From contig CAJNOJ010000218.1 in NCBI GenBank assembly GCA_905250025.1, forward strand, positions 68,570 to 132,569: DNA of 64,000 nucleotides. Direction: 5' to 3'. This DNA is from Adineta ricciae. Lineage: Eukaryota; Rotifera; Eurotatoria; Adinetida; Adinetidae. This document shows, piece after piece, positions 23,686 to 34,629 of the stretch. The notes beneath the pieces are model-generated. The model had not been told where the DNA came from. It was given only the letters and a program-made list of their open reading frames with translations, and did no database searches. Positions within the stretch are counted from its first letter, which is position 1, and every line of letters starts with the position of its first letter. The position numbers and the translations under genes are program-made.

Positions 23686-24602
23686 TTCTTCCAAAGAACT
23701 TCAATCTAAAAACTGTATAACATTGTTTTGTTCACAGAACTTCAACAGGACCGAAACATAACAAACGAAGACTAGTTCGGTAAACATATTGACGCATATA
23801 TTGAAGAGAAAAAAACACACGCAGACGTCCACATTTTATTTTTTGACCTTAACGAATCAGCCAGGTAGAAAACATCAATTAGACAACGACCATGCATCGT
23901 AAAAATGAAAATAAACTTAATTATAAGAAATTATTCGATCAAAACAGACAACAGATCCTCTTCCAGACTGAATCGAAACAATTTTAATCGACCGAACGTC
24001 GAACGAAGCGACAAAAACGATTAGCATACTTATAGTTATCATTCGCGTATGTGTTTTTTGAATGAGAACGAATAAAAAAATCGCGCTGAATATCGATACG
24101 AATGAATGAGTCAACTATACTCCTCTCGCATTGATGATGCGGTAATCAGGATGATAAAGAGTGTCTAAAGGTAAATTGACTATCGCACATATAAAATGCA
24201 AGTCTTGGGTGTAGAGAAACAATGAAGAATTGGAAATTGAGAATTCTATTGTGATTGTGTTTGAATATGACGTAGAAGTGTATTTATATTTATTTAGTTT
24301 GCAAATGGACTTCAATTCTGTTCACGGAGAATGTATTTCGTTCGAGTGAGTGCAAAACAAAACGTGATCTTGTCATAGGGAAATATTTTGCTCACCAATC
24401 ATATAATTGTTAGCTTTTGCGATTAAGGTATGATATTTTATGAGTGTCGTATACATTATTTACCTGAAAACGATCGATAGGTAATATCATATTCAATCTA
24501 CACAGGTTAATAAGTAATGATAAATGACATTAGGATGAAAAATATTGTTCTACGTTGGAACGTTAGTGGCTTTTTATAGAAATCCAAGTTTCGCTGCAAG
24601 TA
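23686..24602. other. Intergenic region between TRPM-LRR and D8C genes
   Basis: No gene supported. It contains the 5' flank of the TRPM-LRR gene and the 3' flank of the D8C gene. The second copy has about 80 extra bases here, near 62005-62085. Confidence 0.5.
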
Positions 24603-25592
24603 TTATACAGTGCAGTATCTTAAACTGCAGAATGCTGTGTCAATCAGGAGAAAAACGTAGAAAGTACTGCAATTCGTAATTAAAATCGTATTCGACCATA
24701 AACATGAATTTCCAGACCAAGAATAACAAACAGTGCCATTAACTGTACTTCCAGCGGATGTTGGGTAAGAATCCTTATACCAACCAGGTGCATCAGTACC
24801 ACAATAATAATATCCAGGATCATAGGTGGCGATCATTGTTCCAGCTGGACTTATAAAGCGAATCCAAACTCCAGTTGAACTAAATGCAGAACTATCACAA
24901 TCAGTAACACTCTTGTCGGCAACATTACGAGTTGAATCCGAATTCGTAGTATAACTGGAACATTGAGATGGAAGGGCAACTGATGTTGTTGTAGTTGCTA
25001 AAAACAAATTCAGATGAAAAACAAAAGTATCAAATAGATCAATTCCTTACTTGATGTTGTGGAGGTAGTTGTTGTCGTAGAAGTTGTTGCGGATGTCGAT
25101 GATGTAGACGTCGTGGAAGTTGTAGACGTTGTCGAGGTAGATGATGTAGATGATGTGGAACTGGTGGAAGTTGTCGCGGACGTTGTTGAAGTCGATGTTG
25201 ACGTAGACGTCGTCGAAGTTGTCGTGGATGCTGTTTTAATAAAAATCTTCAGATAAAACGATTTTTCTCTCGTGAATACGAATACAGACTCGTCGTAGTT
25301 GCGGAAGTTGTTGTCGTCGATGTTGAACTCGTGGTTGTCATCGATTTCTGTTCATCTAAGCAAAACTGAAATTTTGAAAAGGAGAGTAGGTATTTCTATT
25401 CTGAAAACCTTGAATGAATTGTGTTGTTACAACACCAAGAGCAATTCCTGCGCAAAGACAACCAAGAAGTAATCCGATTAAACATGGTTTCCAATATGCT
25501 GCTCGATATTTTTTCAAAATTCCTCGGTCAGTCTTCTTTTCAACATCCCACGACGTGCTTTGATTGAATTCCAGTGAACTACTGTCATTCAT
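24603..25592 (-). CDS. Type II membrane protein with Thr/Ser-rich stalk and D8C domain
   Basis: Four exons, 25592-25409, 25355-25290, 25230-25051 and 24997-24603, encode 274 residues in continuous phase. The N-terminus is cytosolic and charged (residues 1-35). A single hydrophobic segment follows (CLIGLLLGCLCAGIALGVV, about 37-55) without a cleavage site, so the orientation is type II. Then comes a stalk of almost only Thr and Ser (mucin-like), and an extracellular C-terminal domain with CGTDAPGWYKDSYP, GTVCYSWSGNSCLWS and ITNCSTFYVFLL. That order of Cys and Trp motifs matches the D8C domain of uromodulin, GP2 and OIT3. Such proteins are usually surface or secreted glycoproteins. The first intron is 53 nt with a GTTTTC donor. 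The second copy is at 62478-63468. Confidence 0.8.
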
Positions 25593-26038
25593 TTGCAACG
25601 ATTTTCTCGACAGAATTCGGTTCGATAAAAAATGATCAGTCGAACAAAGAAAGCGTAGAATTCTTTAAATATACATCGGATTCAATTAATCCTCCTACGT
25701 TAAGTTTCACTTTTGTACTTTTTGATTCGAAATCCGAACACTTGTAAAGTATCTGTTATTGACAAATATCGAATGAAAATTCAACAAAATTGAAATTAAC
25801 ACACGCCGTATAAGTCATGCTTATGATTATTAATGCTTAACTGATGTAATTTCAAGAATGTTTCCTTTCATATAAACTTTCATTCGCTTCTATTGCGCAG
25901 GAGACAAAAATAGATCAATGGCAAACGTTTGTTTTGATATTATTTCACCTATTTGGAGTCACATTAATCGAGAAAAAAAAGCGTAACCTCGTTTGAAATA
26001 TTATTGCGATACAATATCGTTATTGACATAGAATCAAA
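25593..26038. promoter_or_regulatory. Divergent promoter region
   Basis: The 446 bases lie between the start codons of two genes transcribed away from each other (D8C gene on minus, OPT gene on plus). No individual element can be named; the region is conserved in copy A' (63469-63912). Confidence 0.5.
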
Positions 26039-27097
26039 ATGACAACGGATATAAAAAGAGACTTTATCGACGATCCAAATCCGATTTATTTATATTCCGA
26101 CGGAGAGATGACGCAATTCGAAGAAGTCGCTGGAACTTGTTCAAACAAAGATAACCACGATGAACTTTGTCTGACAATACGAAGTATTACCATCGGAACG
26201 ATTTCCGTCGTTGGAATCGCCATTCTTCATCAATGGACAAAGTATACGTACAGTTACACATACATCAGCCCGATTTTAAGTGTCATTTTATCATATCCAT
26301 TGGGTCATTTATGGACGTGGATTGTTCCGCATGCGCAGAAATTTACTCAGAAGGAACACGGATTGATATTAGTCATGACGAATATCTCTTGGATGTATTT
26401 TTCGGTGTTTAATTACGCAACGTCGGCAACGTTGCCGTTGTTAGAATATGACCAACGAAATTTTGTCAATTATTTTTTTCTTGTCGTTGCACTCCAGTTC
26501 ATCGGCTTTGGACTTGCAGGTAAAACATTTTGATTTCAAAGGACGATGATGAGAAGTTTCGCTTAGGTATTATGCGACGATTTTTAGTTTGGCCAACAGA
26601 AATTATCTGGCCACAAAATTTACCATTGATCGCGACTTTGCGTACATTACACGAACATCAATTACCGGTGATAAACTATTATAATAAAACTCAACTGATA
26701 CAAAAAATTAAGAAATTCTTCTTAGAAAAGAAAATCCATTTTTTCATTTTAGTAACAATTCTCGCATTTATTTACGAATGGTTTCCGCTCTATATTGTCT
26801 CTGCTCTATCTGTATTCTCTTGGGCATGTCTATTCAATCAATCGAATTATCTTCTCGCGCAGTTAACCGCTGTTCGTGGCCTCGCCTTGGCTGGAGGCGG
26901 GTTAACTTTAGATTGGTCTCAAATCACAATGTATCTCGGTTCACCATTGATCCTTCCTCGATGGGCAATTGTGAATATTTCGTTTGGTTTTGCTTTGATT
27001 ATTTGGTTTATTGTTCCGATTGTCTATGGATTCAATGTCCGAAATGTCAAAGACAGTCCCATCGGTGGAATGATGTTTCTCGGGATAACATCAATGG
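26039..27097 (+). CDS. OPT-family oligopeptide transporter, N-terminal part only
   Basis: Exon 1 is 26039-26519, followed by a 47-nt intron and exon 2 from 26567. The N-terminus is hydrophilic, then multiple hydrophobic segments follow. FLVWPTEIIWPQNLPLIATL, then a strand ending YEWFPLYIVSALSVFSWAC, LTLDWSQITMYLGSPL and PRWAIVNISFGF match the conserved blocks of the OPT (ISP4-like) proton-coupled peptide/metal-chelate transporters. Family members usually exceed 650 residues; only about 340 are present before the sequence hits the N at 27098, where it switches to an unrelated gene. The truncation is therefore likely an assembly join, not biological loss. The second copy starts at 63913. Confidence 0.8.
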
Positions 27098-27098
27098 N
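27098..27098. other. Single N at a gene-to-gene junction
   Basis: An undetermined base marks an abrupt switch from OPT-transporter coding sequence to ADP-ribosyltransferase coding sequence. The frame happens to stay open across it, but the two halves belong to different families. Confidence 0.85.
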
Positions 27099-28337
27099 CA
27101 ACTTATGTCTACGAATGAGATTGAAAATCTGAAAAAGAGAACTAGATTATTTCTTGCAGCGAATAGTTTGTTTTCAACAACATTGGATCGTCAAGTGGCC
27201 ATGTTCATGCTTGAGTCTTCATCATCGGTACGACATGAAAATGAGTTGGAAAGTGTTCTTTTCCTAATTGAATTGGATGTGCGAATGGCTTCTCGTCCTT
27301 ACGCAAATATATCGCATCTGAGCAATTTCCGTGAAGAATCTGAAGTTCTTTTTTCCATTGGTACAGAATTCGAAATTATCGATGTCAATTATACAGAAAA
27401 TAATTGGATAGTTGATCTGCGGCTAAACGGAAACTGCTTTAAATACAGTGAGGATTTAGCTCGTTTGACTCCAAGAAGAGCTTTTATTTCTTGCGTGGAT
27501 AAACTCATTCACACGTACCAGGTGCCATCACCAGAGGAAGTAGAAAACATTTTCAATGGTCTACAAAGATTACATCCAGAGGAAAAATGGATTCCAACTG
27601 CGAAGCATTACTGCTGGACACAGTACCAACAACACATAATAAAGGATTACGAAAAAGCGATGTTGGGACACGACAAAGCGATAGATATATGGCGCGAATG
27701 CATTCCGGATAATGATAGTGAACTGAACTGTTGGTCTCATATCGGTGATATCCATGGATCCATAGGATGACTATGAGCAATTATAAGGCAATAAATTTAG
27801 AATTTGTTGACGATTTTGCAAGAAGAGACATGTTATCGAATTTGGCTGCCAAAGCCAAATCTATAGCAACAATGTCTGATGATGATGATGAAATGTTATT
27901 CACCTACGAGTATCCAATATGCAACCTATTATACGAGTTTAGCTGATGTCTATAAAGTTATAGAAGATTATGACAACGCCATTGACAATTATATCAATGC
28001 TTTGAATATTCGAACACAACATTTTGGTATACCACATTCTCTTATCATAAGTCTGTGCGAAGAAATTGTGGAAATCGACTTCTTGCTTCATCGTAATTAC
28101 GAAAGACAGTTGAAATATCAACTAATGAAGCATGAGCATCTTTTGAGAGATGAAACCGAAGACGTAAGACACAATCATACGACCTATCATAAAGAAGAAC
28201 TTGGCAAAAGTCATGCTGCATTAACCTATATTTATATTAAAATGGATCAACAGCAGGCCGTAGATCTTCTTCAACCAATAGGAAAATTGGATTCATCTGA
28301 AATATGCATTATTGAATCTATTGAAGTTTTGAAATAA
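27099..28337 (+). pseudogene. ADP-ribosyltransferase / TPR gene, 5' truncated and frameshifted
   Basis: From the N, QLMSTNEIENLKKRTRLF and SLFSTTLDRQVAMFML, then RPYANISHLSNFREESEVLF, give the second half of an R-S-E type ADP-ribosyltransferase domain, including the FSTT and ExE-like EESE motifs. A helical TPR region follows (WTQYQQHIIKDYEKAMLGHD; TSLADVYKVIEDYDNAIDNY). The frame breaks at about 27765 (after WSHIGDIHGSIG) and again at about 27905-27935, so at least two frameshifts separate the TPR units. These domains together are a common bdelloid-type protein of unknown substrate. The 5' half is missing because of the N junction. Confidence 0.7.
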
Positions 28338-28478
28338 TCCATACATTTTTCACTAATCTATCAACAAATCTTCTTTTTGTTATCTCTAAAGGAGGATGTG
28401 GGGGGAGCGTAAGTTCATCATGATACTGTACACACACCCTCACCCCCCAGCAAAAATAGAGTTAAAACTTTGATCATT

Positions 28479-28564
28479 GACTGAGAGACGCCTTCTTCGA
28501 AAAAAAAACAGATTAGTTTTTTTGTTGTTATCGAAGAAGACTGCCTTATCTGAAATTTTCAGTC
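28479..28564. repeat. Imperfect inverted repeat / hairpin
   Basis: CTTCTTCGA (28492-28500) pairs with TCGAAGAAG (28531-28539), with A-rich and T-rich loops between, and GACTGA (28479-28484) pairs with TCAGTC (28559-28564) outside. It could be a remnant of a small inverted-repeat element or a transcript hairpin. Confidence 0.4.
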
Positions 28565-28693
28565 AAATCTTCAATTATAGAAAGATTAAGTCTTATGAGT
28601 TGATGCCACTAAAAAAAGCTGCTGTAGCATTTGCTTTGTATAAATAGTGAAAGAAAATATCGTACTGAATCGATTTTATTGAAAATACAAGCC

Positions 28694-30506
28694 ATGTTGC
28701 CTGTATCAGCGATATTTTGCTTCTCATTACTTCTCCTCCTCAGGTAATTCCAACAGTGATCGATTAACTCACAGAGATTTTATCGTTGATGTATAGTTTA
28801 TCAACCAATAATGTAAATTGCTCTGTCTGTGCTGATATATCTCAGTACGATCGATGTTCAGCGAATGGTGCGTGTGGTTGTTTTCACATGGTTGGTGCTC
28901 ATAATGTTGGAATATGCGGCTTTCTTTGGACAAGTTGTTCAACTCTTGTTCCATGTGATTCTCAAACGAAGTCCTGTGCTCAAGATGATCATATCTGTGT
29001 TCACCATCCTCGATGCAATACACAACCTGTTTGCTTTCCAGCATTAATGACTGATTCACGAATTTGTCCAACGATGACAGTGAATACAAATACAACCAAT
29101 ACGATTCCAAATGCAACTGAAATCACATCAACGACGACAACGACAACAACCACTTTAACTACAACTACAAAGACGACGACGACAACTATTGCTGCACCGA
29201 GAAGTAAATTGCCATACTCATGTTGATCTAGCAGAAGTATTCTTTCAAAGAATTTGGAGTTCTTTTATTCATCAAACGCCATCAACAGTATCGATTTCTT
29301 TGTTAATTTGAGGCAATCACTGGCATCAGTTTATTGGATAGGTCGAAAATTTATATACATTTTTTCTATACCATCTTGACGAGTATCTTACCTCAAAGGT
29401 TGGATAAAACTAAAATTGATTCTTCGAAGAGAATATGAAAGGACTAGAGTGTATAGATTCAGTTCATATAACTGTTGTATGTTGATTCGTTCTATTGAAA
29501 TTTTATTACGAAAGAAACTGTCTCGTTCTTAGTCTGGCGTTTTACTCAAGACATGCCAATAGCATTAAGAGAGCATGTCGCATCCACGTTACTTGATGGA
29601 ACAATTATGATCACTGGTGGCCAGACTAATAATGCAGGTGCAACGAATAGAGTTATTCTGTACAATTCATCAAGTGGAACCTGGAGCAATACAGCTAGTA
29701 TGCAAAATGCACGATATGCACATACAGCATCTGTCTTATCGAATGGAAAAGTCTTAGTTACGGGCGGTGTAAATGGCGACAGACTTTTAAATAGTGCTGA
29801 ATTGTATGATCCATCAACGAAAAAATGGAGAACAATTCCTAACTTGCGCAATGCTCGGCAAAGTCACACAGCAACTGTTTTACCAAATGGAAGAGTATTG
29901 ATTGCTGGTGGACAAGCTTTGCTTAGTAATTCTATGAACACTGCTGAATTATATGATCCATCGGCAGATATTTGGACAGTTACTGGTAGTCTAAAGACTA
30001 CTCGATCAAAACACACCGCATGTCTTTTAAAAAATGGAAAAGTACTAGTGGTCGGCGGTTCACTGTTTACCGCAGAATTATACGATCCAGCGGCAGGACT
30101 ATGGACATCGATGGGTGTGAAAACTTCACGAGAAGGTCATACAATGTCGTTGTTACCAAATGGACAAGTATTAGTTACTGGTGGATTCGGTATAAGGAGT
30201 GCTGAATTATATGATCCACAAACTGGAAGCTGGACTTTCGTTGATAATATGCAATATGCTAGAAAATATCATACAGCAACTGTAATGTTAGATGGAAGTG
30301 TGTTAGTTACAGGTGGATACAATACAACTGCTACAAATACAGTGGAGTTCTATAACCCAGCGACAAGAAAATGGACAACAACTTATGAAAGAATGAAGCA
30401 TGACCGTTACAGTCATACAGCATCGTTGTTACCAAATGGAAGAGTATTAGTTGCTGGTGGAAGATCCAATAGTTACTACTGGAGTAGTGCAGAATTATAT
30501 GAGTAA
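28694..30506 (+). CDS. Secreted Cys-rich, Thr-rich and kelch-repeat protein
   Basis: The proposed exons are 28694-28743, 28797-29203 and 29533-30506, giving 476 residues in frame. Exon 1 is a signal peptide (MLPVSAIFCFSLLLLL). Exon 2 holds about 14 cysteines (NCSVCADISQYDRC; GACGCFHMVGAHNVGICGF) and ends in a poly-Thr linker. Exon 3 has six kelch / galactose-oxidase-type repeats (NGKVLVTGGVNGDRLLNSAE; HTATVLPNGRVLIAGGQ; SAELYDPQTGSWTFVD), which form a beta-propeller. The second intron would be 329 nt, long for this sequence. If it is not spliced, exon 2 ends with a TGA at 29226 and the kelch part would be a separate gene starting near 29553. No copper-oxidase catalytic residues can be claimed. 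AATAAA follows at 30515. Confidence 0.65.
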
Positions 30507-31588
30507 TCATTCGAAATAAATAAAGAGTTTCAGTGACTTCAGAGTCGCATTCGTGAGATACGGACTTATAAGTATTCACAAAGATTGCCGATGTGAGGAT
30601 GAGGATGAATGCGAATATTCTTTTGTATACTTCATACAACTTGTGCAATTATTTTTCGTAACATATTTGAGTTATTCAATGAAGGCTAAATGCTTCGTTT
30701 GGGACGAGTGCTGTTAGTACATCAACCGTGAACCAAACTGGTAGAATATATGTGATAATCTAAAGCCATTATGCATAGCTGATCGATCACAGTTTCCATT
30801 AAGGAACCTTTATGGTAGTCGTTGATTGTTTCTGAGCAGAGAAAAGTTATTTGCTAACAATCGTAGATCGTTGTTTATATGTCACAATAAACTTGAAATA
30901 ATAATATGTCTGACGGCATCTGATTATGATAGTGATAAACACGGAAGATGACTGACTCGAGTCAAACTTATGCCATTGAGTTCAACAGAAAGTACATAAG
31001 ATGAAGAAGATTAATTTTCTTTAAGTAAACTTTTACGTCGTACATTTTCCAAGAACAGGATTGACGTGAACAAAAAGGTGTCCACTGATTACTTTTCCAC
31101 ATTAAGTATGGTCTTATATATAGAGATATTTTAATTATCTACAACTCTTTCCTAGAAGTATCTTTAGGTGTAAAAGAGTTTTCTTCATCTCGTGTGAAGG
31201 TGAAACGTATCTTCTGTCTATAAAAGGTTTTTTTCCAAACAAGTGCTATTTTTTCTTCTTATTTCACGTTCGGCAAGTAGCAGAGCTTGACTGATTCACA
31301 GTTGCTAAGTGATTTTCAGAGGTAATGGGGAATTTGATTTTGCGGCAAATTCAATTCATCCTAAATATCTTATGCGAACAAATCGACAATATCGAATCTT
31401 TCGAGCAGTAAACAGTTCCTTGAAACACTGACTAACGAGGAATCTATATAAATGATGCAATCGTAACAGTAGCAAAATCGATTCAACTATCTCTTTATCG
31501 GCTTTTTCTATATACATCGACTATAAATCTTTTCGAAAACAAAATTCACTCGAGCTGCACTATGCCCGTGCAATAGTATAGCGGTGTT
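30507..31588. other. Non-coding stretch
   Basis: After the kelch gene's polyadenylation signal there are no supported genes and no clear repeats until 31589. Confidence 0.5.
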
Positions 31589-31655
31589 AGCGGTACAATG
31601 AGTATATTAATATAGTAGGTTAGTGGTATAGCGGTATAAGGAATATATTAATATA
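31589..31655. repeat. Two 26-bp AT-rich repeats, 41 bp apart
   Basis: AGCGGTACAATGAGTATATT (31589) and AGCGGTATAAGGAATATATT (31630), each continuing AATATA, are imperfect copies 41 bases apart. The second ends in TA directly before the transposon end at 31656. Confidence 0.6.
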
Positions 31656-32520
31656 CAGGGTGGTAAATAATATTATTCTAGGGGGGTAACACTATGATCT
31701 CGAGTCGGAGACATCATTAATTTTTTACCAAATGAAACCTCGTGAAAAATGGGGTTTAGTGATACTAAATAGTAAGACTTTGAAGAACTTTCGTGTATTG
31801 ACTTATCAAAGGTTACGATTTTTACCAGCGTAAAATATTATAAAATCAGTTTATCGAAAAAGTTCGGCCTACACTATGTTGTAAAATAGTTTATTTTCTT
31901 ATTGTTTATTGAGCACAATTAATAATCAGTATGGCGATCATTAGCGCTCTTTAGTGCACGAGTTCGAGATGGATACGAACAAAGAAGAGATTCAAACAAT
32001 TCGGTGTTTTCTTCCACATCCGTCAAAACATCCACAATGTGTCTTTCGAGTGTGTCTTTACTATATCGATTATGTCCAGTTTCCGATAACATTTTTTGTT
32101 CAACTTCATCTTTGATTATTGATCCAATATGTTCTGCCGCATTGAGATCAGGCGAATTACCAGGCCAGATATCGTTGCCCCATCTTGAGGGTGTGGACGA
32201 AATCGGGGTGAAAATATTGTGAGGGGAACCAATAGAGCTCGTCGAGTTTGATCTGGAATGAGTGTTGAAATTGAGCCAGGTGGTTGTAAGACGAACTGGC
32301 CTAGGTTTCTCTACAATTTTGAGATGTTTTTTCAAAGATTTTTTTGAGTTTTTTTGCAGTGAAGGAGTAGCTTTCTCCAAAATTTTATTTTTGGAAGCAA
32401 TAGTACTCACCAAGTTGTACTTAGAACATACAGTGAAAACGAATCGGCTCAAGAAAATGTCGAATCCTGCTCATAGATATCCTACGTCTATTCCTTGGCC
32501 TATTTCATAAGACATTGTTT
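31656..32520 (-). mobile_element. Tc1/mariner-type DNA transposon remnant
   Basis: The minus-strand frame 32452-31919 encodes IWPGNSPDLNAAEHIGSIIK followed by a helical C-terminus. This matches the third catalytic block (PDLNxxEH) of Tc1/mariner DDE transposases. The element's end appears to be CAGGGTGGTAAATAATATT starting at 31656, immediately after a TA dinucleotide, as expected for TA-targeting elements. Upstream of the block the frame encodes low-complexity sequence without the first two catalytic residues, and the matching inverted end was not found on the other side, so the copy is deleted and inactive. Confidence 0.7.
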
Positions 32521-32859
32521 CTGTTGTACCTTTCTTTCAGAAATCAAAGACTTAAGATTTAATACGTAATCGAGGATTCTACCACAGCTATACACCGATT
32601 ACATGCAAAATAAAATAGTTATATTTCTGACCGACGGAACACAATTTGGTATTGATTATGTAATTTTCGAATCGAATTTCAGAGCATGTGTGATGATTAT
32701 ATAAGTATAATTATTCTTTCAGTTCGCCGCCAGCCATGTCCATAACAGCACATTCACTCTCATTTTTCGTTTGTTGATTGAGGAGCTTGGAAGAGTCGAT
32801 CAAAGAGCTGATCATTCAATAGAAAATCATAGGTTGTTTTTTCAGGACCTGATCGACAT
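32521..32859. other. Non-coding stretch
   Basis: No supported gene; probably the damaged flank between the transposon remnant and the broken kinase-fold gene. Confidence 0.4.
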
Positions 32860-33940
32860 TTCCTTATTTACTCACTACCTTCTGTGACCAGACAACGTCG
32901 ATGACAGCACATATTGCCTTCTTAAGTTGAGCAACAAGTGAGAGATCTCGTCCAGAACAGCATGACGACTCTATGAAGAATACCCAACGTCTATGCAAAG
33001 AAGTACCTTTTCTGTTCATTCTCATACCAACTGGCTTTATGTTGACTGGCACTGTCTCTGTACGTGTCCATAAACGCATTCATGAAACACAGCAGACTCT
33101 CATTGGAAGGATCAACGATCATTTGAACACGACAGCTGGAAAGAAACGTGCCCGGATCATGCGCCGGTGATCGAACACCCGCCCATTCCCAGTCGAGAAT
33201 AGCCAGTGTTAAGTCATCTTCATTAATCAGAATATTCGGCGGTCAAATATCACCATGTGCGAAGACTTGACCATCAACCGTTGAACTTGACACACCTTGT
33301 TGAAAATATTGAGAAAAAAACGATGAAAGTTCATTAACATCGTATAAACCATAATTTTTACGAAGGTCCTCCATTAGGGGAGGTGTTTCAATGCAGTCAG
33401 CATTGTTTGCCTCGGAAATATTAAACATTGGATCCAAAGTCTTGATGTAAACTGTCGACGAAATTTGTAAATCAATGACCCAATTGGCCAACCGTACACC
33501 AAACGCATGAATAAGATCAGTGATAGGCTCAGTCAAAGATGAGATCTGAGAGATCAGCCAGTCGTGCATAGTTTACAATGGGCCTTGATCTTCGTCATGG
33601 GCCCACAACCGACTAATTTTCAGTGCTCTGTGTCGATCGAAAAGGGATGAAAGATCAGCCAGTCCTGATTTCGTGTTGTCGATTTGATACGGCACATGTT
33701 TCAGTAGCTGTAGGGCTCGTGCTTCGTTCATTTGACGTACGATTGGAAAGGGAGGATACGCAATCTTCACTATCAGCGCCATCTACTTTCTCCGATGGAG
33801 TATGTTCGAGTTCAGTTTTGAAATGTATGCGACAGGTGAAATTCATGAAACCACCAGGAAGTCGATCCACTTTGTCAACATACTGCATTAAATTATGACG
33901 GTTGAGAAATACATTCAGTTGAGCATACGTGCGATTTTAG
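32860..33940 (-). pseudogene. Aminoglycoside-phosphotransferase-fold (APH) gene, inactivated
   Basis: Fragments line up along the minus strand: YVDKVDRLPGGFMNFTCRIH (Gly-rich start), then, after a frameshift near 33780, LIVKIAYPPFP (lysine strand), then a long helical part, then FAHGDI, a stop, PPNILI and ILDWEWAG. HGDxxxxNIL plus the DWEWAG motif are the catalytic and metal-binding motifs of the APH/choline-kinase/methylthioribose-kinase superfamily. A TGA at 33245-33243 sits inside the HGD...N loop, where related proteins often have a Trp or similar residue. Further C-terminal frames are scrambled. Substrate unknown; the gene appears dead through at least one stop and one frameshift. Confidence 0.65.
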
Positions 33941-34042
33941 TCAACAGATTCGAGAAGCGAAAGTAAACTTCATAGTAGTAAGTAGGAGTATTTCGCAGGT
34001 CCCATTCACACCAAACGTGTAAGCTACCAATCGAACAAGAAA

Positions 34043-34118
34043 ATGACTTCTTTAAGGCGAGGTATACGTATCAAATGACTTCTTTAAGGCGAGGTATACG
34101 TATCAAATGACTTCTTGT
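34043..34118. repeat. 32-bp tandem repeat, about 2.4 copies
   Basis: ATGACTTCTTTAAGGCGAGG continuing TATACGTATCAA is repeated perfectly once and then partially (ATGACTTCTT). No gene overlaps it. The flanking 33941-34629 contains no other supported feature. Confidence 0.85.
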
Positions 34119-34629
34119 GCACTGGAAGATGTCGATGGCGTACACGTATAGAGTTTACCTTATAGTTAAGGCCTACGAATATCAAAAGTGTTCATACGAT
34201 ATATGTAATAGTTTACGGTTTATCAACTACCAGTTGTAGCGTTTTTTATCAGGGATTGCGCGTTGTTAAACGCACTAATCTTAAAGACTCTTGCAAAATA
34301 CAGCATATGATGAATTGCGTGCCACTCGTGGTTCCACTGTAAAGAAACAAAGAAGACGAATGATCTGTTAGTACTATTCTACTTGACAAACAGCGTTCTT
34401 GCATCCACACGCCATGTAGTATGTGCTAAAACACACAATGCGTGTAAAGCCAAGTACTGCTTATTTCTATTTTGTTTTGTCAAATGCGACTCAAAGTCGT
34501 TCGAGAAGACTAAATTCGCTTTGTCTTTAACCCGAAACATAGCAGACATGTTATTTTACATTGATCTCGTTTAATAACATGTAGATAAACAAGGCATCAC
34601 ATGTGTTATTTTCTGGTGTAAAAAGAGTC

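Larger units (their letters stand above)
1..26125. repeat. Large direct repeat, copy A
   Basis: The sequence matches 39509-64000 base for base over long stretches, in the same orientation and with the same gene order. The match starts at the window's first bases and runs until the second copy leaves the window, so the true ends are not visible. Start codons of the first gene are offset by 39508 bases, while later genes are offset by about 37434, because copy A carries two extra coding domains and a longer tandem repeat in that gene. By eye, the two beta-helix proteins differ at about 15 of 402 residues. Whether this is an allele pair or a true duplication cannot be told from the sequence alone. 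Confidence 0.95.

Noticed and set aside
25059..25256. Val/Asp-rich plus-strand reading frames here and at 62889-63245
   Set aside because: They are the reverse complement of the Thr/Ser-rich stalk exon of the minus-strand D8C gene.
26778..27770. An OPT transporter-ADP-ribosyltransferase fusion
   Set aside because: The join is an N and both families are cut mid-domain; the frame is open by chance.
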